Origin: Methanomicrobia archaeon
Lineage (GTDB): Archaea > Methanobacteriota_B > Thermococci > Methanofastidiosales > NM3
Direction of reading: 5' to 3'
Assembly: GCA_011372835.1 (NCBI GenBank)
Contig: DSAJ01000149.1
Span: 1-8,218 of the forward strand
Length of the DNA: 8,218 nt
Shown here in pieces: positions 1-5,339 of this stretch; positions within the stretch are counted from its first letter, which is position 1; each line of letters starts with the position of its first letter. Position numbers and translations under genes: made by a program. The notes below the pieces were generated by a model. It saw only the letters and a list, made by a program, of their open reading frames with translations, did not search any database and was not told the origin of the DNA.

Positions 1-3
1 ATA

Positions 4-282
4 TTACTCTTCTATGTGACCTCCCCCCTGCAACAATGAATAACCGTTGGTCGTTATCATGTATGTCCTGCTCTCTCTCTTACACGATGGACTGCCGCAT
101 CCGAGTATGCAGTTGGAGCATCCTGAATATTGATTTTCAACAAGCATGATCAAGCCCTCGTCAATCATCGCATCCAATTTGGCTTGGAGTGTTTGTCGAC
201 GCACCCCCAATTCCAGGGAAATGTCATCCAAAGTGGCGCATCTACCAAGGACTTTTAGAATATCAAAACTTCTAAAAGCCAT
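4..282 (-). CDS. feoC: FeoC-like winged-helix protein with a four-cysteine cluster
   Basis: Last gene of the feo operon, 92 aa from the ATG at 282. Residues 5-50 look like a small winged helix-turn-helix (FDILKVLG, then DDISLELGV, then a recognition-like helix QTLQAKLDAMIDEGLI). This is followed by C55, C58, C62 and C67 in a CxxCx3Cx4C pattern, then a short strand and tail. This is the layout of FeoC, the small Feo accessory protein whose cysteines can hold an Fe-S cluster or sense iron or oxygen; the role here is inferred from layout and position. The ATG at 282 is chosen because GGTGAG lies 5 bases upstream; it overlaps the end of the preceding gene by 11 bases. An in-frame ATG at 303 would add seven residues. 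It could instead be a DNA-binding regulator acting on its own operon. Confidence 0.78.
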   Translation of the reverse strand: MAFRSFDILKVLGRCATLDDISLELGVRRQTLQAKLDAMIDEGLIMLVENQYSGCSNCILGCGSPSCKRESRTYMITTNGYSLLQGGGHIEE

Positions 283-757
283 TCGTCTCACCGATATGTG
301 CATCCTTTGCCTTGATGGAGCGGTAGAAGATCGCCACCGGGACAAGTGAGAACGGCAATAGCAGGAGCGCAGGTAGGTAGGGACCCGCATACGACGCTAT
401 GAAGCCCTCCATGCTGTTGATCCATGCCCCGTCCTCCGGACCAGGTATCGATCCCAAGACCATGCCAAGGAAAGACATGCCCCCTACGAACCAAACCATA
501 ACGTTGCCTACCAGTAGTTTGGCCTGTTGGTATATATCTGAAAGGTCCGTAATGGCCGAGAGGACGAAGATGCCACTTGAAAGGAGCACTACACCCCTCC
601 ACAGGAGGAAGTCTTCCTGGTCGCATAATATCACGGGCCCAACTTCGAAGCAACCTCCGGTTATGGCAACAATGATCTCTGCCAACCCTAGTGCCAGTAC
701 CATCAATCCGAATATGGCAAAGTACATGCTAAATGGTCGTATCGTATTATCTTTCAT
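272..757 (-). CDS. Four-helix membrane protein in the feo operon, unknown function
   Basis: A 161-aa protein with four clear hydrophobic segments at about residues 9-33, 49-70, 80-102 and 122-146, and no family that I recognise. The first loop carries two cysteines (C36, C45) and acidic residues in the stretch GGCFEVGPVILCDQED. The C-terminal tail is charged. The ATG at 757 lies two bases after the stop of the FeoB permease gene and is preceded by AGGTGTG, a good ribosome site; the longer frame to 805 would run back into feoB and is rejected. Its place between the FeoB permease and FeoC genes, with no gap, implies a role in iron uptake, for example as a FeoB partner subunit, but nothing in the sequence proves it. 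Confidence 0.8.
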   Translation of the reverse strand: MKDNTIRPFSMYFAIFGLMVLALGLAEIIVAITGGCFEVGPVILCDQEDFLLWRGVVLLSSGIFVLSAITDLSDIYQQAKLLVGNVMVWFVGGMSFLGMVLGSIPGPEDGAWINSMEGFIASYAGPYLPALLLLPFSLVPVAIFYRSIKAKDAHIGETNGF

Positions 758-759
758 AT

Positions 760-2031
760 TTACACACCTGCTAGTACGAGAATCCATCTCAAAAGCCCGC
801 CCCATGCGAAGATTACTATGAAGAGCGCCACAAGGCTAGAAAATAGGAACACTATGCCCTCCCTCAGACCCGATTGCAACCCTTCTTTTAGTATCATGGC
901 AAATGTGGCCACGCAGGGAAAGTATAAGCTGACAAGCACAACTGATGTGATAAGCTGTGAAACTGACATCTCTATGGCACCTAATTGTGCTACTGCAAGG
1001 TCCTTTCTCATAAACGCGGTGATCAAAGGTGCTACCGTTTCACCAGGCACATCAAACCACGATATCAAAACAGGTTCGAAGGTATTTGCAAGATACTCTA
1101 TAACGCCTATGAGATAAAGCACATTCACAATGAGCACGCCCAAGAGTACGAGCGGTAGCGCCACTTTCAAGAATCCTCGTATACGTATCCACAACTTCCT
1201 CTTGACGTTGTTCCATCTTGGCATGTGGTATGGCGGTACATCCATGAGCATCTCAGGGGATTTTCCAGGTATTATCTTGTTGAGCACATACCCGAATACG
1301 AAGAATCCCAAGAGAAGGTAGAGTATGATCATGCCTACATATCCTGGAACGACCTCCAACATAACACCCAGCTGGGCGCCACAAGGGATGAACACGGCCA
1401 AAAGCGCCATCATCATGAATCGTTCCTTTTTTGTCTCCAAATTCCGTGTAGCTGCCACGGCGGGTACATTGCATCCAAATGAAAGGATCATGGGGACAAT
1501 TGCAAAACCATGAAGCCCTATCTTGTGGAACAACGTATCGATCAACACAGCCAAACGAGGAAGGTATCCTGAGTCTTCCATGAAGATCATGAACAGGTAA
1601 AAGGCGAAAATCGCAGGGAGCACTACCCCCAGGGCAACGAAGAGGCCGGTTGTGAACACCCCTCCGGCTTCGAAGCATATATCGCCGGCATACCCCGGGG
1701 TGAACACGCCCGGGTCGCCGATAAACAGCTTGAACAAAATGGATTCATGATTGGTGAATTGATTGCCAAACCATGGGATTATACCTGTAAATGACTCGGT
1801 GCCGCCAAATAACTTGACCATGAACCCATCGGTGAAAAAGCCGGCTATAGCGCCAAAAAACGACCAGAAACCATAAAGGACCGCGATCGCCATTGGGATG
1901 CCCGTTAGCGGTTTGACCGTTAACTCGGCCACTGCATCCTTAATAGTTGCATTGTATTCTCCGTACCGTACGGTCTTCCTTGATATGTTGTCTATTAATT
2001 CCCACTTTTGATCTTCGGTCAGCATATTCAC
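760..2031 (-). CDS. feoB: FeoB membrane permease half (split FeoB)
   Basis: The transmembrane part of the ferrous-iron transporter FeoB, 423 aa, encoded apart from its G domain. Residues 5-22 (EDQKWELIDNISRKTVRY) match the last cytoplasmic helix that leads into the first membrane segment of normal FeoB. Then come about eight to ten hydrophobic segments with FeoB signatures: MEDSGYLPR (151-159), the Gate motif GCNVPA (186-191, C187), FMRKD (340-344), and the second Gate motif FPCVAT (371-376, C373). Both gate cysteines are kept, so the pore looks functional. The start is either GTG at 2031, which forms a GTGA overlap with the G-domain gene, or ATG at 2025, which has GGTG five bases upstream; the two differ by only two codons. 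It is expected to work with the separate G protein encoded just upstream. Confidence 0.95.
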   Translation of the reverse strand: MNMLTEDQKWELIDNISRKTVRYGEYNATIKDAVAELTVKPLTGIPMAIAVLYGFWSFFGAIAGFFTDGFMVKLFGGTESFTGIIPWFGNQFTNHESILFKLFIGDPGVFTPGYAGDICFEAGGVFTTGLFVALGVVLPAIFAFYLFMIFMEDSGYLPRLAVLIDTLFHKIGLHGFAIVPMILSFGCNVPAVAATRNLETKKERFMMMALLAVFIPCGAQLGVMLEVVPGYVGMIILYLLLGFFVFGYVLNKIIPGKSPEMLMDVPPYHMPRWNNVKRKLWIRIRGFLKVALPLVLLGVLIVNVLYLIGVIEYLANTFEPVLISWFDVPGETVAPLITAFMRKDLAVAQLGAIEMSVSQLITSVVLVSLYFPCVATFAMILKEGLQSGLREGIVFLFSSLVALFIVIFAWGGLLRWILVLAGV

Positions 2032-2552
2032 ACCATTGCTCGTTCTACAATGCTCTTCACATCACTTGTGCATGCTTCATGAATGGAGAAAATGAGTTCT
2101 TTCATGCCCGCCCCGCTCACTGCAACTGTTGGAACAACAGGTACGCCAAGCAAGCTCGACAAATGGTCATGATCGATTGAGATGCCCTTGTCCTTGGCAA
2201 CATCCCACATATTGAGCGCAATGATGACAGAACGTGAACGTTCCAATACCTCTAAGACCAGGTAGAGGCCACGTTCGATCTTTGTCGCATCCAGAACGCA
2301 TATAATGACGGCATCCTTCTCCTGGGTGAATATCTTGAGAGCGACCTCCTCCGCCTTGTCTTTAGGGTACAGCGAAAACGTGCCTGGCACGTCCAAGACC
2401 TCTGTTTCATGCCCCTCAATGAAGACATACCCCTTCTCATAATCAACAGTTGTGCCAGGGTAGTTCGATTCGGTGGCGTTAGCTCCCGTCAGCCTGTTGA
2501 ATACAACGCTTTTACCAACGTTTGGATGCCCCATGAGCAGAATTTTCAACAT
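2028..2552 (-). CDS. feoB: FeoB G-protein half (split FeoB, stand-alone GTPase)
   Basis: A 174-aa GTPase equal to the N-terminal G domain of FeoB. Visible are G1 GHPNVGKS (8-15), the switch-I stretch YPGTTV with the G2 threonine near 35, G3 DVPG (54-57), G4 NMWD (114-117; NMxD is common in FeoB), and G5 VSGAG (145-149). The protein stops soon after G5, so most of the helical GDI domain that usually joins the G domain to the membrane part is absent. The ATG at 2552 has GGAGGT just upstream; it overlaps the end of the second feoA gene by 7 bases, and its TGA overlaps the permease gene by 4. It should bind GTP and control iron(II) passage through the separate permease, perhaps helped by the FeoA proteins. 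Confidence 0.95.
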   Translation of the reverse strand: MLKILLMGHPNVGKSVVFNRLTGANATESNYPGTTVDYEKGYVFIEGHETEVLDVPGTFSLYPKDKAEEVALKIFTQEKDAVIICVLDATKIERGLYLVLEVLERSRSVIIALNMWDVAKDKGISIDHDHLSSLLGVPVVPTVAVSGAGMKELIFSIHEACTSDVKSIVERAMV

Positions 2553-2770
2553 ATTACCTCCACATCGATGTTTTTTGCATGCGCACGGGCTATGGAAATA
2601 TTGGCGTTTTTTGCTGACACAACGAATGGGCCGCCCATTGGCTGTATCGACGCAATTGATATGGTCTCGTTAAGCCTCAATCCCATGGCTGATACGACTG
2701 GACGTATCGAGGGAGATATGTGCTTGACGATACCTTTTTCACCCACGTTCATCTCAGACAGCTTTTTCAA
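2546..2770 (-). CDS. feoA: FeoA-type SH3-like protein, second copy (TTG start)
   Basis: A 74-aa cytoplasmic protein with the FeoA beta-barrel pattern: LSEMNVGEKGIVKHI at the start, then MGLRLNETISI and GGPFVVSAKNANISIARAHAKNIDV. FeoA-type domains act as small partners of FeoB, probably touching its G domain. The start is a TTG at 2770: it makes a TTGA overlap with the stop of the first feoA gene, has GGAGG 8 bases upstream, and gives the usual FeoA start (KKLSEM). An ATG six codons later would cut into the first strand. It differs strongly from the FeoA encoded just upstream, so the two are not a recent duplicate. Confidence 0.9.
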   Translation of the reverse strand: MKKLSEMNVGEKGIVKHISPSIRPVVSAMGLRLNETISIASIQPMGGPFVVSAKNANISIARAHAKNIDVEVIC

Positions 2771-3039
2771 CTACGTCCCCTCCTGACGAGGATCTTCCTT
2801 GCCATGCCCCGGCCAATAGACGTTGTAGTCCTATTGACATCAACCGTTACTGGGCCGCAATTAGAAATGACCCGTATTACACCGCCTACTTCCAATCCGT
2901 GCATTGCAAGCTTGTTCCTGATACCTTCACCGCCATAAATGCTGGCGATCGTTCCAAACTCGTTAGTCCTGAGCATCGAAAGTTCAACGATTTGCTCAGA
3001 TGCTACCGAAGTGTATTCTTCATCGTTGTCTGTGTTCAT
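2767..3039 (-). CDS. feoA: FeoA-type SH3-like protein, first gene of the feo operon
   Basis: A 90-aa protein. About 20 mostly polar and acidic residues (MNTDNDEEYTSVASEQ) precede a FeoA domain: LSMLRTNEFGTIASI, GIRNKLAMHGLEVGGVIRVI and GPVTVDVNRTTTSIGRGMARKILV. The phrase A-M-H-G-L-E-V-G and the closing G-R-G-M-A-R-K-I are typical of FeoA and of the related C-terminal domain of DtxR regulators. The ATG at 3039 has AGGTGAT three bases upstream, in a short leader directly after the operator. It is the first gene of the operon and so the most exposed to iron control. Its short N-terminal extension sets it apart from the second FeoA. Confidence 0.92.
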   Translation of the reverse strand: MNTDNDEEYTSVASEQIVELSMLRTNEFGTIASIYGGEGIRNKLAMHGLEVGGVIRVISNCGPVTVDVNRTTTSIGRGMARKILVRRGRS

Positions 3040-3048
3040 GACATCACC

Positions 3049-3103
3049 TTTTAGGCTACCCTAAATAATTTAGGCTATTTAAATATTTTTCGGTTACCCT
3101 AAA
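3049..3103 (-). promoter_or_regulatory. feo operon promoter with repeated DtxR/IdeR-like operator half-sites
   Basis: The minus-strand TATA box reads TATTTAAA (plus positions 3078-3085), predicting a start of transcription near 3055 and a leader of about 16 bases holding the ribosome site. Around it lie a 16-bp palindrome TTTAGGCTACCCTAAA (3050-3065), a second TTTAGGCTA (3069-3077), and a further TACCCTAAA (3095-3103). The TTAGG...CCTAA pattern resembles the boxes of DtxR/IdeR/MDR1-type metal-dependent repressors. The sites cover the transcription start and both sides of the TATA box, which would block TBP or polymerase. The repressor is inferred; no dtxR gene lies in the window. Confidence 0.7.
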
Positions 3104-3148
3104 AAATTAATAAAACAACGATGCAAAAGGAGTGGAAGAAAGAAGAAC
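3101..3148 (-). terminator. Pyrimidine-rich terminator region after tRNA-Val
   Basis: Read on the minus strand, the bases just past the tRNA CCA end run CTTCTTCTTTCTTCC, then CCTTTTG, then TTTTATTAATTTTTT. Archaeal polymerase stops on such T-rich non-template runs without a hairpin, so this stretch probably ends the tRNA transcript. The last T run touches the outer feo operator site, so some read-through into feo is possible. Confidence 0.5.
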
Positions 3149-3225
3149 TGGTGGGCCCGTCGTGACTTGAACACGAGACCTCCGCCATGTCAAGGCGACG
3201 TCATAGCCAACTAGACCACGGGCCC
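3149..3225 (-). tRNA. tRNA-Val(GAC), CCA encoded
   Basis: The minus strand folds as a full cloverleaf. The acceptor arm GGGCCCG pairs perfectly with CGGGCCC, followed by discriminator A and an encoded CCA (3151-3149). The D arm contains the loop AGTTGGCTA. The anticodon stem TCGCC/GGCGG encloses the loop TTGACAT with anticodon GAC (3191-3189), which reads valine codon GUC. The T arm TCGTG-TTCAAGT-CACGA is fully paired. No intron is present. The sequence resembles known archaeal tRNA-Val(GAC), with the same GGTCTAGT D-arm start and CTTGACATGG anticodon region. Confidence 0.97.
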
Positions 3226-3254
3226 AATGAAGCAGAGATAGCTATTTATCTGAG

Positions 3255-3264
3255 CTTTAAAAAG
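3255..3264 (-). promoter_or_regulatory. TATA box of the tRNA-Val gene
   Basis: The minus-strand sequence CTTTTTAAAG is centred about 34 bases upstream of the mature tRNA 5' end. This fits a TATA box about 26 bases before a start with a short 5' leader removed by RNase P. It lies in the gap after the small membrane protein gene, so the tRNA probably has its own promoter. Confidence 0.5.
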
Positions 3265-3282
3265 CTTACTGTCACGCCTTTT

Positions 3283-3462
3283 TTACTCGAGCTTTGCCAT
3301 AACAAAGGCAAATGCACCAGCCATTATCAATACGATTATAAGGCCGCCCTTGATGAAATCGATCAGTTCCTGGGACCAGTCGATACCACCGTACGGAACG
3401 GCAAGAAATACGCCTACAACGATTAGCACAATGCCAATAAGTACCCATACTGCCTTGTTCAC
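3283..3462 (-). CDS. Small two-helix membrane protein (59 aa), unknown function
   Basis: A short reading frame opening with GTG at 3462 and ending in TAA. It encodes two hydrophobic helices (residues 4-22, VWVLIGIVLIVVGVFLAV, and 39-56, GGLIIVLIMAGAFAFVMA) joined by a polar loop, PYGGIDWSQELIDFIK, and ends MAKLE. The frame is supported by the matched hydrophobic segments, by GGAGAGTGAT upstream as a ribosome site, and by a TATA box at about 3503-3513 in the right place. The fold would be a helical hairpin in the cell membrane. I recognise no family. It stands alone between tRNA-Val and the divergent kinase gene. Confidence 0.75.
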   Translation of the reverse strand: MNKAVWVLIGIVLIVVGVFLAVPYGGIDWSQELIDFIKGGLIIVLIMAGAFAFVMAKLE

Positions 3463-3502
3463 GATATCACTCTCCGATTTTGATGATGTTAGTATTCAAT
3501 AT

Positions 3503-3513
3503 CTTTTATAAAT
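3503..3513 (-). promoter_or_regulatory. TATA box for the 59-aa membrane protein gene
   Basis: The minus strand reads ATTTATAAAAG here, a good archaeal TATA box. A start of transcription about 26 bases on, near 3482, gives a leader of about 20 bases that holds the GGAGAGTGAT ribosome site before the GTG. Confidence 0.6.
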
Positions 3514-3590
3514 CTAATCCCATAGAATAGATGGTGTACATATATTAGTAGTTTTCTTTACTGCTTTCCTACATATGCGAACGGTTGATT

Positions 3591-3615
3591 GAGAAAAAAT
3601 AAAAACTATTATAAT
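3591..3615 (+). promoter_or_regulatory. Promoter of the GHMP kinase / HAD phosphatase operon
   Basis: Purine-rich GAGAAAAAATAAAAAC (BRE plus TATA-like) is followed by CTATTATAAT. The first element, centred near 3600, predicts a start near 3626 with GGGTG as a short-spaced ribosome site. The second, centred near 3610, predicts a leaderless message beginning at the ATG at 3637. The sequence alone does not decide. It is divergent from the promoter of the 59-aa membrane protein. Confidence 0.5.
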
Positions 3616-3636
3616 GCATGAGTTGAAAGGGTGCAC

Positions 3637-4599
3637 ATGGAACGCATCGCATGGTCGGCACCTGCACGTGTTGACCTTTCAGGCGGAGCGGCAGATATTT
3701 TCGGGCTCACGACGCTCTCGATGGCCATAGATATAAGGACACGGTGCACCCTCGAGGAAAGCGATCACGGCACGATGGTGGACCTGGGATATGGCGAGGT
3801 ATGCCTAAACGACGCTGTCGAGGATGAATATCGATTGCTACGGAACATACTCAAGACATATCATCCCAAAAGGGATGTGATCGTTTCTACATCCTCTGAG
3901 ATCCCCCCTTCAAGCGGGCTGGGGGGATCCGCATCGTTTTCTGTTGCAACCATCGCAGCCATACATGACCTCAATGAAAACCACGTAACACCGTATCTCC
4001 TTGCAGAGATGGCACAGCGCATAGAGACCCGCGGCATGGGGCTCATGAACGGATACCAGGACCAATACTGTGCTACGTTCGGTGGATGCGTGTTCATGGA
4101 CTTCAAGGGAAAGCACAACTATCCCCTCGGCCAGGAACCCTATGCGGTCGTCGAACCGCTCTCGTTCCCGTATCATGTCGTCATCGCGCATACGGGCGCA
4201 CGGCATTGTTCGGGTGATGCCAATGCAGATCTCTATGAGAGTTATCTGTGTGGCGACACAAGCATATCCACGCGCATCAGCGAGCTTGATGACATCACGC
4301 GCACGCTGCGGGTGGCGCTCATCGACGAGGACTATGACACCGTGATATCCGTGGTCAATCGCAATCAGGATATCATCCGATCGTTTGACCGATCGACCCT
4401 TGACAACGAACGCCTCATCGAGATGGCGCTCTCCGCGGGCGCCGATGCAGCAAAGGTCACGGGCGCGGGATGCGGAGGATGCATAGCCGCCGTTTGTGAG
4501 ACCGGTTATGCCACGTCGCGCGTTGCCAAGGCATTGCGACGCCATTCGCCATTCGTTCACGAGTGCGGCGTGGATGGGGGTGTGTGCCGTGAAGTATGA
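3637..4599 (+). CDS. GHMP-family small-molecule kinase (sugar kinase, HddA-like)
   Basis: A 320-aa GHMP kinase. The opening motif is APARVDLSGGAAD (8-20), the ATP-binding loop IPPSSGLGGSASFSV (89-103), and the third motif KVTGAGCGGC (273-282). The stretch GLMNGYQDQYCATFGG (135-150) holds the likely catalytic Asp142 and resembles the G-x-QDQY-x-A-x-x-GG of heptose-7-phosphate kinases (HddA), as does TGARHCSGDAN (187-197). A sugar or sugar phosphate is therefore a likely substrate, but mevalonate- or galactokinase-like activity cannot be excluded. The ATG at 3637 gives the normal GHMP start (MERIAWSAPARV); a GTG at 3631 would add two residues. The gene overlaps the next by 11 bases, so kinase and phosphatase are probably made together. 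Confidence 0.85.
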   Translation: MERIAWSAPARVDLSGGAADIFGLTTLSMAIDIRTRCTLEESDHGTMVDLGYGEVCLNDAVEDEYRLLRNILKTYHPKRDVIVSTSSEIPPSSGLGGSASFSVATIAAIHDLNENHVTPYLLAEMAQRIETRGMGLMNGYQDQYCATFGGCVFMDFKGKHNYPLGQEPYAVVEPLSFPYHVVIAHTGARHCSGDANADLYESYLCGDTSISTRISELDDITRTLRVALIDEDYDTVISVVNRNQDIIRSFDRSTLDNERLIEMALSAGADAAKVTGAGCGGCIAAVCETGYATSRVAKALRRHSPFVHECGVDGGVCREV

Positions 4600-5338
4600 G
4601 ACGGCCGTATTCGACCTCGACGGCATCCTCCTTGAGAATGGATTCCTCACGCACGAGGGAAAGGAAGCGGTGAGACTCCTGATCGACCGTGGCGTGCATG
4701 TCATATACTCCTCAGGCAAGAACTACTGGTACACCGTGGGTGGCCTTTCGTTTTCCCATCTCCTCCAGGACGACACGGTAGTGATCGCGGAAAACGGTGG
4801 CATCATATTCTATCCTTCGACCCTGAGAAAGGACATCATAAACGATCACGGGCCATCGATTGGCGAGATAGCGCGCTCGTTCAAACAACGGTACTGTTCA
4901 TATGAGGGGGGACAGCTCGTCTACATGCCTTCAGGAAACAGGGTCTGGGAAGAACCGAAGGAGACGATATTTACCCTCTTTCCGACAGTGCTTAAGGATA
5001 TTCCCGAGATGCAGCAGCACCTCGACGAGCTGATACACGACACCAACGCACCGCTCTACACGGTCGCTCATAGCGATGCCATCGATACCGTGCCGAAGGG
5101 TCAGGACAAGGGGCGTGCGCTTGAGCATCTTGAACGGCAGGGGACGCTCTCGCTTGCCACCACCATTGCGTTCGGGGACGGGGAAAATGACAGGGAGATG
5201 CTCTCTATCGCGGGGCTGCCCGTGACGGTCGCCAATGCCTCGCCGTCGATAAAGGACCTTACGCGGTCGCGCAACGGGATCGTGACCAGCAAACGGTGCG
5301 GTCTTGGCGTCCTTGAGGCGGTCCGCTTGCTCCTTTGA
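4589..5338 (+). CDS. HAD superfamily phosphatase, class IIB (Cof/SPP-like)
   Basis: A 249-aa HAD hydrolase. Motif I is DLDG (9-12, nucleophile D9 and acid D11, followed by Ile instead of the usual Thr), motif II is YSSGKN (40-45), motif III is a lysine in VPKGQDKGRAL (K170 or K174), and motif IV is FGDGENDREM (195-204). The phrase AENGGIIFYP and the inserted cap between motifs II and III place it in the IIB group, which includes archaeal phosphoglycolate phosphatase, mannosyl-3-phosphoglycerate phosphatase and sucrose-phosphate phosphatase. The substrate is unknown; the paired kinase suggests a sugar phosphate. The GTG at 4589 is chosen because GGGGGTG lies 6 bases upstream and it removes a non-homologous extension; an ATG at 4574 is possible. 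It overlaps the kinase gene. Confidence 0.85.
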   Translation: MKYETAVFDLDGILLENGFLTHEGKEAVRLLIDRGVHVIYSSGKNYWYTVGGLSFSHLLQDDTVVIAENGGIIFYPSTLRKDIINDHGPSIGEIARSFKQRYCSYEGGQLVYMPSGNRVWEEPKETIFTLFPTVLKDIPEMQQHLDELIHDTNAPLYTVAHSDAIDTVPKGQDKGRALEHLERQGTLSLATTIAFGDGENDREMLSIAGLPVTVANASPSIKDLTRSRNGIVTSKRCGLGVLEAVRLLL

Positions 5339-5339
5339 A

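Noticed and set aside
3187..3426. Plus-strand frame running through tRNA-Val and the small membrane gene
   Set aside because: It crosses a certain tRNA and is antisense to the better supported 59-aa gene.
3910..4719. 269-aa minus-strand frame opposite the kinase gene
   Set aside because: It is the reverse-strand shadow of a confident GHMP kinase; its composition is rich in Arg, Cys and His with no motif.
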